Assembly: GCA_013329175.1 (NCBI GenBank)
Contig: DUKR01000106.1
Span: 1 to 20,412, forward strand
Direction of reading: 5' to 3'
Origin: Candidatus Woesearchaeota archaeon
GTDB lineage: Archaea; Nanobdellota; Nanobdellia; Woesearchaeales; UBA11716
Length of the DNA: 20,412 bases
This document shows positions 1-7,222 of this stretch, piece by piece (positions within the stretch are counted from its first letter, which is position 1; each line of letters begins with the position of its first letter). The position numbers were made by a program, and so were the translations under genes. The notes beneath the pieces were generated by a model that had not been told where the DNA came from, did no database searches, and was given only the letters and a program-made list of their open reading frames with translations.

Positions 1-54
1 GCCTGCGGTGAAATTGATGATGGAAATTCCGTCGTGCACGGTACCCTCGCTCAT
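1..54 (-). CDS. Possible 5' end of a leftward gene (partial, unidentified)
   Basis: An open frame on the minus strand starts with ATG at 54-52 and runs off the window edge. Eighteen residues are visible, reading MSEGTVHDGISIINFTAG. An in-frame TGA lies at 60-58, so the start cannot be further upstream. A GTG six codons in (39-37) has a better placed GAGG upstream and may be the real start. The hydrophobic ISIIN stretch loosely resembles the first strand of archaeal GHMP-type kinases such as shikimate kinase. That is only a hint from a few residues, and no function is claimed. The gene would be divergent from the ribosomal operon. Confidence 0.3.
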   Translation of the reverse strand, partial: MSEGTVHDGISIINFTAG

Positions 55-244
55 CCTTCATGCCCGCAGGCAGCAACGCTCTAATACTGAGGCGATGGCT
101 GCAACAAACGCCCTGCTGGCCAGCTGAGCATTTTTGGTTATCACCTTTTTTTCTTCGTTTTCTCCTTCGGAAGCCGCAACATCAATCCAAATGTCTGTCG
201 TCGCTGAACTTCAGGCCCGTGAACTATTACAGCCAATCAGAAGC

Positions 245-252
245 TTTATAAA
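245..252. promoter_or_regulatory. Palindromic TATA box, possibly divergent
   Basis: TTTATAAA is a good archaeal TATA element and reads the same on both strands. A rightward start about 25 nt downstream would fall near 275 and give a leader of about 175 nt before uL3. A leftward start near 220 could serve the partial gene at 54. A second, weaker element (CATAAAAAG, 389-397) could start uL3 transcripts near 420 instead. Transcription start mapping would decide between them. Confidence 0.5.
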
Positions 253-330
253 CAATCCAAGATTTCCCCCAAAACAGCAAAACATGTGGATGATGTAAGT
301 GTCACTCCATTGATACACGGTTCAACAAGC

Positions 331-354
331 CTGAAAAGACGAACAGCTTTTCAG
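331..354 (+). promoter_or_regulatory. Stem-loop in uL3 leader (hairpin 1)
   Basis: This is a perfect 8-bp inverted repeat: CTGAAAAG at 331-338 and CTTTTCAG at 347-354 around an 8-nt loop. A second perfect inverted repeat follows immediately (TACAG 355-359, CTGTA 363-367). The palindrome TTCTAGAA comes next at 374-381, then an A-run/T-run pair at 392-405. Together these suggest a folded leader RNA, or the end of a short separate transcript at the T6 run (400-405). Confidence 0.5.
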
Positions 355-418
355 TACAGTTGCTGTAGCTGAATTCTAGAAGCTGCGTCATAAAAAGGCT
401 TTTTTGAAGCAATGTTCC

Positions 419-437
419 CCCCTAGACAATCTAGGGG
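419..437 (+). promoter_or_regulatory. Stem-loop directly upstream of the uL3 ribosome binding site
   Basis: CCCCTAG (419-425) and CTAGGGG (431-437) form a 7-bp stem with a 5-nt loop. The uL3 Shine-Dalgarno GAGG (441-444) begins four bases after the stem, and the ATG follows at 452. A GC-rich stem this close to the first ribosome binding site of a ribosomal protein operon is well placed to influence initiation, for example by feedback from an operon product. The structure is seen in the sequence; the regulation is inferred. Confidence 0.5.
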
Positions 438-451
438 AAAGAGGCTTATTC

Positions 452-1423
452 ATGCCAAGAATAAGGAAACCAAGAAAAGGAAGTATGGGAGTCTGGCCGC
501 GAAGGCAGGTCAAGGGCGTGGCAGCAAGAGTGCGCTCATGGCCAGCAGCAAAAGACGCCGCCCCTCTTGGTTTTGCAGGCTACAAGGTAGGCATGACCCA
601 TCTTCTCATCACCGATACCAAAAAAACAACCCTTACCAAGGGCTCATCCGTTTTCTGCCCGGCAACAATCATAGAGTGCCCGCCCATCAGGGTTGCAGCG
701 CTCAACTTCTACAAGACAATGGACAACAATAAGATGCTTGTTGGGTCGGTATTCGCAGCGCAGGCCGATAAGGAGCTAGGAAGAAAGCTGATTGTTCCCA
801 AAACCCAAAAGAAAAGCATTGACGGCATCACCGATTTTGACGACATCCGCCTTCTCGTCCACACCCAGCCTAAGCTTACGGCAATAGGCAAGAAGAAGCC
901 TGAAGCGTTTGAACTTGCCCTCGGCGGAAAGAAGGACGAGAAGCTTGCAAAAGCAAGGGATGTTCTAGGAAAGGAGTTGAAAGTCTCAGAGGTATTCAGA
1001 GCTGGCCAGCAGCTTGACCTTCATACCATCACTAAAGGGAAAGGGACGCAGGGCCCAATAAAGCGATTTGGCATATCCATACGCAGGCACAAGTCAGAGA
1101 AGACCAAGCGAGGCCCTGGAACCCTTGGCGGCTGGAGCGCCCAGGCGCACTTCATGTATCGCGTAGCCCACGCAGGCAAGATGGGCCACCATCAGAGGAC
1201 AGAATACAATAAATGGATACTCAAGATAGGCTCAGATGCAAAAGAAGTCAGCCCGGCAGGCGGCTTCCAGCACTATGGTCTTATCAGGAATGACTACCTG
1301 CTCCTGAGAGGCTCAGTTGGCGGGCCGTCAAAATCCATGGTGAGGATGGTTGTTGCCCAGCGCCCGAATAGAAGGGCAGGGCCAGAGGCTCCACCCATAG
1401 AGTACCTATCAAAGAGATCATAG
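452..1423 (+). CDS. rpl3: Large subunit ribosomal protein uL3
   Basis: This is one of the primary 23S rRNA-binding proteins that organise the peptidyl transferase region. The 323-residue product has the archaeal/eukaryotic N-terminus (MPRIRKPRKGSM), the GYKVGMTH motif (about 43-50), the KGKGTQGPIKRFG motif (195-207) and the long internal loop AHAGKMGHHQRTEYN (239-253) that reaches into the ribosome core. ATG 452 was chosen because the conserved N-terminus begins there and GAGG sits 7 nt upstream. A longer in-frame TTG start at 404 would add residues unlike any uL3 and would run through the leader hairpin. It is the first gene of the cluster. The length is slightly below the usual archaeal size of about 335 residues. 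Confidence 0.97.
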   Translation: MPRIRKPRKGSMGVWPRRQVKGVAARVRSWPAAKDAAPLGFAGYKVGMTHLLITDTKKTTLTKGSSVFCPATIIECPPIRVAALNFYKTMDNNKMLVGSVFAAQADKELGRKLIVPKTQKKSIDGITDFDDIRLLVHTQPKLTAIGKKKPEAFELALGGKKDEKLAKARDVLGKELKVSEVFRAGQQLDLHTITKGKGTQGPIKRFGISIRRHKSEKTKRGPGTLGGWSAQAHFMYRVAHAGKMGHHQRTEYNKWILKIGSDAKEVSPAGGFQHYGLIRNDYLLLRGSVGGPSKSMVRMVVAQRPNRRAGPEAPPIEYLSKRS

Positions 1424-1436
1424 CAACAGGGCAGAA

Positions 1437-2243
1437 ATGGAACTTATCATCTACACACCCACAAAGGAAGCAAAAGGCAAGCGCACCCTGCCAAGGCAGT
1501 TTGAGGAAGCAATAAGGCCAGACCTTATTGCAAGGGCAGTGGATGTAATCAGGAGCAACTCCCGCCAGGCCTACGGCGCTGCGCCACAGGCAGGGCTGCG
1601 CCAATCAGCAAAATTATCCCGAAGGAGGCATGACTACAAGGCATCCTATGGCCACGGCATCTCCCGAGTCCCAAGAAAGATTATGTCAGGGAAAGGCTCA
1701 AGGTGGAATTGGGTAGGGGCAGTCGCTCCAGGAACCGTCGGCGGAAGAAGGGCGCACCCACCAAAAGCATGGAAAATCTGGAAAAAAGACATCAACGTCA
1801 AGGAGCGCCGAAAAGCAATTCGAAGCGCAATAGCCGCAACCGTCTCTGCAGAGCTTGTCAGGAAAAGGGGCCACAAAGCGCCCCAGGAATACCCCTTCGT
1901 TATTGATGCGTCGTTTGAATCCCTTGCAAAGGCAAAGGACGTGAAGGAAGCGCTTATAGCCCTTGGCATGGCAGGCGAATTGGCAAGAACAAGCGCAAAG
2001 TCCGTCAGAAGCGGCAAGGGGAAATCGAGGGCAAGAAAGTACCGCAAAAAGAAAGGCATCCTTTTCATCGTATCAGGGACATGCAGCCTCCAGAAAGCAG
2101 CAAAGAACCTGCCAGGCTCAGACGTTATCGAAGTGCGAAACCTCAACGCAGAGGCGCTTGCGCCAGGAAGCGCTCCAGGAAGGATTGCACTCTGGACTGC
2201 ACCAGCTATAGACCTTCTTGAGAAGGAGGGGATGTTCCTATGA
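1437..2243 (+). CDS. rpl4: Large subunit ribosomal protein uL4
   Basis: uL4 binds 23S rRNA and its extended loop lines the nascent peptide exit tunnel. The 268-residue protein has the archaeal/eukaryotic form, with a basic loop segment at about residues 52-110 that includes GTVGGRRAHPP (99-109). The C-terminal half has the Rossmann-like fold typical of the family. It starts 13 nt after uL3 and overlaps uL23 by 4 nt (ATGA). In bacteria, and reportedly in some archaea, L4 or L1 regulates its own operon, so uL4 is one candidate ligand for the leader hairpins upstream of uL3. That link is inference only. Confidence 0.97.
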   Translation: MELIIYTPTKEAKGKRTLPRQFEEAIRPDLIARAVDVIRSNSRQAYGAAPQAGLRQSAKLSRRRHDYKASYGHGISRVPRKIMSGKGSRWNWVGAVAPGTVGGRRAHPPKAWKIWKKDINVKERRKAIRSAIAATVSAELVRKRGHKAPQEYPFVIDASFESLAKAKDVKEALIALGMAGELARTSAKSVRSGKGKSRARKYRKKKGILFIVSGTCSLQKAAKNLPGSDVIEVRNLNAEALAPGSAPGRIALWTAPAIDLLEKEGMFL

Positions 2244-2500
2244 CTGATGCGGTTATCATCAAGTTCCCCATCTCTACTGAGAAGACCATTCGCGCAATAG
2301 AGGCGGAGAACACCCTGGTCTTTGTGGTGGATAAGAAAGCAAGGAAGCAGGAAATAAGGGAAGCCATTGAATCGCTCTTCAAGGTGAAGATAGTGTCAGT
2401 CAATACGGCTATAGGGCCGGATGGCAAAAAGCGAGCCTATGTGCGATTCTCAGATGATACTCCTGCAATAGATGTTGCGACACAGTTTGGGTTGCTCTAG
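2240..2500 (+). CDS. rpl23: Large subunit ribosomal protein uL23
   Basis: This small protein of 86 residues sits at the exit of the peptide tunnel and forms part of the docking site for SRP and the translocon. The N-terminal segment ISTEKTIRAIEAENTLVFVVD and the basic AxIGPDGKKRAYVRF end match archaeal uL23, which is of normal length here. The ATG overlaps the uL4 stop in an ATGA arrangement, indicating translational coupling. The secY gene later in the same cluster encodes the channel that docks near this protein. Confidence 0.96.
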   Translation: MTDAVIIKFPISTEKTIRAIEAENTLVFVVDKKARKQEIREAIESLFKVKIVSVNTAIGPDGKKRAYVRFSDDTPAIDVATQFGLL

Positions 2501-2512
2501 GACAGAAGGAAC

Positions 2513-3226
2513 ATGGGAAAGAATCTCATTCAGCAAAGAAGGGGCAAGGGAAGCCCTACCTACAAGTCACCTGGCTTTCGGTTCGTGGCAGGGGCAAAGC
2601 TGCCTGCAGCAATCGAGGGGACAGGCTCAGGGATCATCAAGGATATTTATCGTTCGCCGGCGCACAGCGCACCAATCATGGCAGTAGCCAGAAAGGACGG
2701 CGAGGATTTCATCATCCAGGCGCCCATTGGCGTGAAGGTAGGAGATGCCATTGCCTATGGCGATGCAGCGTCCCTCACCCCAGGCAACATACTCTCGCTG
2801 ACCAACATCCCGGAAGGAACCAGCATTTACAATATCGAAGCAAACCCAGGCGACGGCGGCAAATTCGCCAAGACCTCAGGAGCAAGCGCAAAAGTGCTGC
2901 AGAAGATTGGATCTCAGGTGACCGTGCTTCTGCCATCAGGAAAGAAGAAGGAATTTTATGCAGGATGCCGGGCAGTGGTTGGCGTGGCGGCAGGCTCAGG
3001 GAGAAAGGAGAAACCCATCCTCAAGGCAGGAAACAAGAGCAGGGCGATGAGGGCAAGAAACAAGCTTTATCCCCACGTTTCAGGCATCTCGATGAACGCG
3101 GTTGATCATCCATTTGGCGGCAAGAGCTCTAAGATAAAAGGAAGGCCGACGCAGGCAAGCCGCAATGCCCCAAGAGGAAGAAAAGTTGGTCTCATCGCGC
3201 CAAGAAGAACAGGCAGGAAGAGGTAA
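2513..3226 (+). CDS. rpl2: Large subunit ribosomal protein uL2
   Basis: uL2 is needed for subunit association and the peptidyl transferase centre. The 237-residue protein shows the universal core GISMNAVDHPFGG (191-203). That segment contains the conserved histidine (H199), which lies near the active site in solved ribosomes. The archaeal ending RGRKVGLIAPRRTG is also present. The start has GGA a few bases upstream, and the gene ends exactly one base before the uS19 start. Confidence 0.97.
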   Translation: MGKNLIQQRRGKGSPTYKSPGFRFVAGAKLPAAIEGTGSGIIKDIYRSPAHSAPIMAVARKDGEDFIIQAPIGVKVGDAIAYGDAASLTPGNILSLTNIPEGTSIYNIEANPGDGGKFAKTSGASAKVLQKIGSQVTVLLPSGKKKEFYAGCRAVVGVAAGSGRKEKPILKAGNKSRAMRARNKLYPHVSGISMNAVDHPFGGKSSKIKGRPTQASRNAPRGRKVGLIAPRRTGRKR

Positions 3227-3610
3227 ATGGCACGCAAGGCATTCACCTATCAGGGGATGACTCTCGAAGAGCTCATGAAGCTTTCAGTGCAGGAGTTTGC
3301 TGAGTTGGTACCAGCAAGGCAGCGCCGCTCATTGCGAAGAGGGCTCACCGAGCCTCAGAAAGTGCTCCTCAAGCACATTAGGAGCAAAAAGGCATCAGTC
3401 AAGACCCATACAAGGGATATGGTTATCATCCCCGAGATGGTCGGAATAACCATCCGCATTTATCAGGGAAAAGATTTTGTCCCCATAGCAATCACTGAAG
3501 AAATGGTCGGCCATTTCCTTGGCGAGTACGCAATGACACGAAAGAGCCTGAAGCACAACGCTCCAGGAATCGGCGCAACAAAATCCAGCTCGTCATTATC
3601 GGTGCGATGA
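3227..3610 (+). CDS. rps19: Small subunit ribosomal protein uS19
   Basis: This protein lies in the head of the 30S subunit near the A-site tRNA. Its 127 residues include the archaeal-type N-terminal extension (residues 1-50, with RQRRSLRRGL). The conserved core has HTRDMVIIPEMVG (61-73) and ends in TRKSLKHNAPGIGATKSS, followed by a short serine-rich tail. The ATG follows the uL2 stop with no gap, so translation is probably coupled. Confidence 0.97.
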   Translation: MARKAFTYQGMTLEELMKLSVQEFAELVPARQRRSLRRGLTEPQKVLLKHIRSKKASVKTHTRDMVIIPEMVGITIRIYQGKDFVPIAITEEMVGHFLGEYAMTRKSLKHNAPGIGATKSSSSLSVR

Positions 3611-3611
3611 C

Positions 3612-4106
3612 ATGACTACAACCTATGCTTTCCAGAGGTACGATGCAGGCCGCATGGCCAGAGCCTATGGGAGATCCCTTCCTATATCCACAAAAAAGTC
3701 CATTGAGCTCTGCAGCCTCCTCAGGAACAAGCCAGTAGCAAAGGCCACGTCTATCCTGGGAGATATTGCCGCAAAAAAGCAGGCATTGAGGCTTACGAGA
3801 TTCAATAAAAATACAGGTCATAAAAAAGGCATCGGCCCTGGCAGGTATCCAGCAAAGGCAAGCGATTATCTCCTGAAACTGCTGAAATCAGCAGAGAAAA
3901 ATGCAGTGTTCAAAGGGCTTTCGGCAAAGGACATGATTATCGGCCATATCACGGCAAACAAGGCTTCTTCAGCTTGGCATTATGGCAGGCAGAGAAGGCG
4001 CAAGATGAAGCGCACCCACATTGAGGTTGTGCTTGTGGAGGCGAAAGGAAAGCCCACAGCAAAAAAAGAGCCTGCCCATTCAGGAGAAGGGAAGAAGCAT
4101 GATTGA
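3612..4106 (+). CDS. rpl22: Large subunit ribosomal protein uL22
   Basis: uL22 binds 23S rRNA and its hairpin lines the exit tunnel. The 164-residue product has the archaeal N-terminus with AYGRSLPISTKKS, the loop region with GHKKGIGPGRYP, and RQRRRKMKRTHIEVVL at the tunnel hairpin. A short Lys/Gly-rich tail follows. The gene starts 1 nt after the uS19 stop and overlaps uS3 by 8 nt. Confidence 0.96.
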   Translation: MTTTYAFQRYDAGRMARAYGRSLPISTKKSIELCSLLRNKPVAKATSILGDIAAKKQALRLTRFNKNTGHKKGIGPGRYPAKASDYLLKLLKSAEKNAVFKGLSAKDMIIGHITANKASSAWHYGRQRRRKMKRTHIEVVLVEAKGKPTAKKEPAHSGEGKKHD

Positions 4107-4875
4107 GCGCAAATTCGTAGCACAGAAACTGAAGGAGTATAGCATTCAGGAGTACATTCGTAATACTCTTAGGAATGTGGGGCACTCCCATACAAAAGTT
4201 CAGAATACGCCGCTGGGTGAGAAGATAATAATCTACGCATCAAGGCCAGGTCTCATTGTTGGCAGGAAAGGCCAGAACATCAAGAACCTGACTAAAGCGC
4301 TGAAAGAGAGATTCGGCCTTGAGAATCCCCAGATAGAGATCAGCGAAGTCACCGATGTCAATCTCGATCCCATCAACATCGCAGAGCGCATAGTAAGCTC
4401 CCTCGAGCGCTACGGAACCGCCAGATTCAAGGGCGTTGGCCATAAGGTCATGGCAAGCGTCCTTGCCTCAGGAGCGTTGGGGATAGAGATCCTCATCTCA
4501 GGCAAGATTCCAAGCGCACGCGCAAGGACATGGCGCTTCTATCAGGGCTACCTCAAGAAGTGCGGCGACGCGGCAATAGAAGGCGTAAGAAAGGCCCATG
4601 CTGTCGCAAAGCTCAAGACAGGGATAATCGGGGTGAAGGTCTCAATCATGCCAAAAGACATAGTCCTTCCCGATACCATAACGCTGGTGAAGGAGAAGAT
4701 AGAGGAGTTCGCTCAAGGAGATGCCCCGCCAGAGGAATCAAAGGGAGAGCAGGGACAGGTTAAGAAGAAGCGGGTAACCAAAAAGAAAACCGTTAAGAAA
4801 AAAGCAATCAGGAAAGGGGCCAAAAAACCATCAGCAACTGTGGAGCAGGCAGAACATGAGCAGAGCGATGCGTGA
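4099..4875 (+). CDS. rps3: Small subunit ribosomal protein uS3
   Basis: uS3 forms part of the mRNA entry channel on the 30S head. ATG 4099 gives MIERKFVAQKLKEY, the family N-terminus; it is preceded by a purine-rich GGAGAAGGGAAG stretch. The open frame extends further upstream, but that part is out-of-frame uL22 sequence. A type II KH domain with the GRKG loop at 55-58 is present, followed by the C-terminal domain. The last 50 or so residues form a low-complexity acidic-then-lysine-rich tail (KKKRVTKKKTVKKK) beyond the usual archaeal length. The total is 258 residues. The 3' end overlaps uL29 by 20 nt. Confidence 0.96.
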   Translation: MIERKFVAQKLKEYSIQEYIRNTLRNVGHSHTKVQNTPLGEKIIIYASRPGLIVGRKGQNIKNLTKALKERFGLENPQIEISEVTDVNLDPINIAERIVSSLERYGTARFKGVGHKVMASVLASGALGIEILISGKIPSARARTWRFYQGYLKKCGDAAIEGVRKAHAVAKLKTGIIGVKVSIMPKDIVLPDTITLVKEKIEEFAQGDAPPEESKGEQGQVKKKRVTKKKTVKKKAIRKGAKKPSATVEQAEHEQSDA

Positions 4876-5068
4876 AATCCGTAGCCAGAGCAGGGAAGAG
4901 CTTGCAAAAGGGCTTGCTGACCTTCGCAAGGAAATGATAAAGCTTGGCGCTGAGCGCGCTAAAGGAGCTGCCCTCAAGAACCCAGGAGAGATAGCAAGGA
5001 GCAGGCGGGCCATATCGCGCATAATGCTCGCACTAAGCGAAAAGGAGGCATCAGCAAAGCATGCCTGA
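4856..5068 (+). CDS. rpl29: Large subunit ribosomal protein uL29
   Basis: This two-helix protein at the exit-tunnel rim acts with uL23 as a docking surface. The 70-residue product has SREELAKGLADLRKEMIKL followed by the NPGEIARSRRAISRIML helix, as in archaeal uL29. Two starts are possible, 4856 or 4868. The first is taken here because GGAG lies upstream, though that spacing is long. The start region lies inside the tail of uS3 (20-nt overlap). Confidence 0.92.
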   Translation: MSRAMREIRSQSREELAKGLADLRKEMIKLGAERAKGAALKNPGEIARSRRAISRIMLALSEKEASAKHA

Positions 5069-5369
5069 AATAGACCCCATCACCGGCCTGCCAAAAGAGC
5101 TTGGCACATGGGAGAATCTGGCAAAGGAGAGCCAGAAGATTATAGTCCGGATTGAGAAGAAGAAATTCAATAAGTATTACACGGTTATTGAGGGAATAGA
5201 CCAGAAGGAGATTGACATCCGTGACATTACAAAAAGCCTCAAGAGCAAGCTCGCCTGCGGAGGCACAATCAAAGACGGAAAGATTGAGCTGCAGGGGGAT
5301 CATCGCTCACGGATGCGAGACATCCTCAATGAAGTGGGGTTTGCCCCAGAAACCATTGAGTTGCATTAG
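5061..5369 (+). CDS. Translation initiation factor aIF1 (SUI1 family)
   Basis: aIF1 binds near the P site of the small subunit and helps enforce correct start codon choice. The 102-residue protein has the SUI1 fold, with the basic segment IEKKKFNKYYTVIEGID, then DIRDITKSLKSKLACGGTIKDG and the IELQGDH strand. This is the usual position in archaeal ribosomal clusters. In many archaea the next gene is Rpp29 of RNase P, which is missing here. It overlaps uL29 by 8 nt. Confidence 0.95.
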   Translation: MPEIDPITGLPKELGTWENLAKESQKIIVRIEKKKFNKYYTVIEGIDQKEIDIRDITKSLKSKLACGGTIKDGKIELQGDHRSRMRDILNEVGFAPETIELH

Positions 5370-5378
5370 GTGACTATC

Positions 5379-5735
5379 ATGAAAAACATCGGAATCAAAG
5401 TGCAGGGCGCAAGAGAGCTCCAGAAGGGAGAAGAGAACGACAAAAACTGCCCCTACACAGGCAGTCTTCGGGTGCACAAAAGGACATACACGGGGATTGT
5501 CGTTTCAGATAAGATGAGCAAGACATGCGTTGTTGAGTGGGAGGGCAGGCGCTATGTTACCAAATACGAGCGCTACGAGAAAGCAAGGACGCGCGTCAAG
5601 GCGCACAACCCTCCTGTAGTCAGCGCAAAGGTTGGCGATAGGGTAAGGATTGCTGCCTGCAGGCCGCTCTCAAAGACCAAGCATTTTGTCATCATAGCTG
5701 TTCTTCATCAGGGCGTGGAGGGAGAAGGGAAATGA
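5379..5735 (+). CDS. rps17: Small subunit ribosomal protein uS17
   Basis: A primary 16S rRNA-binding protein with an OB fold. The 118-residue product has the archaeal N-terminal extension (MKNIGIKVQG, then NCPYTGSLRVHKRTYTG) and the core KMSKTCVVEW with RVRIAACRPLSKTK. ATG 5379 is preferred over the in-frame GTG at 5370, because that GTG is part of a Shine-Dalgarno GGTGA placed 5-9 nt upstream of the ATG. It overlaps uL14 by 4 nt (ATGA). Confidence 0.96.
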   Translation: MKNIGIKVQGARELQKGEENDKNCPYTGSLRVHKRTYTGIVVSDKMSKTCVVEWEGRRYVTKYERYEKARTRVKAHNPPVVSAKVGDRVRIAACRPLSKTKHFVIIAVLHQGVEGEGK

Positions 5736-6133
5736 AGGCAGTCAGGGCTACCATCACAAGGGGACTACCCGTAGGAAGCGAGGTTGATACCTGTGATAAC
5801 TCCGGCGCAAAGAGGATACGTGTGTTCACGGTCATCGGCCTCAAGACAGTCAAGGGAAGAAAGCCAGCAGCAGGCGTAGGCGACCTGGTCTGGGCATCAG
5901 TCAAGAAGGGAAGGCCGGACATGCGAAAGAGCACGGTGCTGGCTGTCATCGTCAGGCAGAAGAAGTCATATCGCAGGCCAGATGGGATGAGGATACAGTA
6001 TGAGGACAACGCAGCAGTCATAGTCAAAGATGAGAAAGGCAACCCGAAGGGAACCATATTCAAGGGAGCAATTGCAAAAGAGGCATGTGACAGGTGGCCT
6101 GGCATTGCAAAGATAGCAAACATTATCGTGTGA
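5732..6133 (+). CDS. rpl14: Large subunit ribosomal protein uL14
   Basis: uL14 contributes to inter-subunit bridges and to the site where several GTPase-related factors contact the 50S subunit. The 133-residue protein shows the universally conserved CDNSGAK motif (20-26), VGDLVWASVKKG and the C-terminal IAKEACDRWPGIAKIAN, which is typical of archaea and eukaryotes. It is of normal length. It is coupled to uS17 through an ATGA overlap. Confidence 0.97.
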   Translation: MKAVRATITRGLPVGSEVDTCDNSGAKRIRVFTVIGLKTVKGRKPAAGVGDLVWASVKKGRPDMRKSTVLAVIVRQKKSYRRPDGMRIQYEDNAAVIVKDEKGNPKGTIFKGAIAKEACDRWPGIAKIANIIV

Positions 6134-6139
6134 TGGGCA

Positions 6140-6544
6140 ATGAAGAGCACATTTTCACCGGAATGGAAGGCAAGCATCCAGCCAAGAAGGCAGCGGAAAT
6201 ACAGGGCTAAAGCGCCGTTACACCTCAGGCAGAAGTTCCTTTGCGCTCCCCTTGCTAAGGAACCTGCAAAGAGAGAAGGCATAGCATCCGCAACCATTCG
6301 CAAGGGCGACAAGGTGCAGGTGATGGCGGGCGAGTTCAAGAAAAAGAGCGGAACCGTCGAGAGGGTTGACCGCAAAGGCATCAGAATCTATGTCATCGGG
6401 ATAGAAGTAACAAAACGAGACGGGACAAAAGCGCTTCGCCCCATCCACCCCTCCAACGTGATGATCACAGAAACCACAAGGGGAAAGAAGAAAGCGCCAA
6501 GAAAAGGGGCAGCACAACGGACTGCAAAGGAGAGCACACCATGA
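6140..6544 (+). CDS. rpl24: Large subunit ribosomal protein uL24
   Basis: This is an assembly-initiating 23S rRNA-binding protein with a KOW motif. The 134-residue product has the archaeal N-terminus with APLHLRQKFLCAPLAKE. The KOW segment is IRKGDKVQVMAGEFKKKSGTV (about 53-73), followed by GTKALRPIHPSNVMI and a basic tail. The start is 6 nt after uL14. The 3' end overlaps eS4 by 4 nt (ATGA). Confidence 0.96.
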   Translation: MKSTFSPEWKASIQPRRQRKYRAKAPLHLRQKFLCAPLAKEPAKREGIASATIRKGDKVQVMAGEFKKKSGTVERVDRKGIRIYVIGIEVTKRDGTKALRPIHPSNVMITETTRGKKKAPRKGAAQRTAKESTP

Positions 6545-7221
6545 CTAAGAGCCACCTCAAGCGCATCAATACTCCTAAGACATGGAACATCAGTCGCAAG
6601 CAGGCAGTTTTCATAGCTCGGCCCAGGCCATCAGGCCATCCCCTGGCAGAGGTGCTCCCTCTGGCAGTCATCCTGAGGGATGTGCTCAACGTTGGTGCTA
6701 CGGCTAGAGAGATACGGGTGCTGCTTAATGCAGGCGAAGTTATGGTGGAAGGGAAGACAAGAAAGGATCCTCGCCATCCTGTCGGGCTTCTGGATGAAGT
6801 CTTCTTTCCAATGACTCAGGAGAGATACAGAGTAGCAATTGATGCAAAAGGCAGGCTGGCAGTGCTCAAGGCTAAGGCCGGAGAGCACAAGGTGCGAAGA
6901 ATCAAGGCAAAGCACAAGAGCAAAGGCAGGATGCAGGTAACTTTTCATGACGGAACACTCCTCATAGCCGAAGAGGGTACCCCCCTCAGGGTAGGCGACA
7001 GCGCCATTCTTGACGGCAAGGCACTCAAGGAGCACTTCCCGCTGGAGTGTGGGGCATATATCCTCCTCACGGGAGGCTCCCATAGGGGCGATCAGGGCGT
7101 TGTTGAGCAGGTTCATGAGGGAAATATAGTGTACAAATCAATGAAGGGCATAATTCGCAAGACACCGAAGAAGAACGCGTTTGTCTTAGGCAAAGGAAAG
7201 TCAGCACTAGCCATAACCTAA
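6541..7221 (+). CDS. rps4e: Small subunit ribosomal protein eS4
   Basis: eS4 is an archaeal/eukaryotic ribosomal protein absent from bacteria. The 226-residue product begins MTKSHLKRINTPKTWNISRK, typical of the family. An S4 RNA-binding domain follows (about 45-90, with VLNVGATAREIRVLLNAGEVMV), then a central domain, then a KOW-like segment with LLTGGSHRGDQGVV near the C-terminus. It is in its standard position between uL24 and uL5. Confidence 0.97.
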   Translation: MTKSHLKRINTPKTWNISRKQAVFIARPRPSGHPLAEVLPLAVILRDVLNVGATAREIRVLLNAGEVMVEGKTRKDPRHPVGLLDEVFFPMTQERYRVAIDAKGRLAVLKAKAGEHKVRRIKAKHKSKGRMQVTFHDGTLLIAEEGTPLRVGDSAILDGKALKEHFPLECGAYILLTGGSHRGDQGVVEQVHEGNIVYKSMKGIIRKTPKKNAFVLGKGKSALAIT

Positions 7222-7222
7222 C

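Larger units (their letters stand above)
55..451. other. Intergenic region and leader upstream of the ribosomal protein operon
   Basis: There is no convincing gene between the possible leftward start at 54 and uL3 at 452. The region holds a symmetric TATTA-like element (TTTATAAA, 245-252), a weak box C/D-like segment (about 285-338), and a run of inverted repeats from 331 to 437 listed separately. A plus-strand frame at 60-251 and a minus-strand frame at about 206-58 are open. Neither has a plausible start together with recognisable protein character. Confidence 0.6.

Noticed and set aside
58..206. Minus-strand open frame ending at 58
   Set aside because: It has no ATG; the only GTG would give 28 residues without a ribosome binding site. 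It may be coding if there is a frameshift, but the sequence does not show it.
60..251. 63-residue plus-strand frame in the leader
   Set aside because: Its composition is not protein-like, it overlaps the TATA element, and there is no Shine-Dalgarno sequence.
317..335. GGTTCAA resembling a tRNA T arm
   Set aside because: No pairing acceptor, D or anticodon arms are found around it.
5692..6381. 229-residue open frame on the minus strand
   Set aside because: It lies opposite uL14 and uL24, which are certain. It has no family character, and its codons are the complement of highly biased ribosomal genes.
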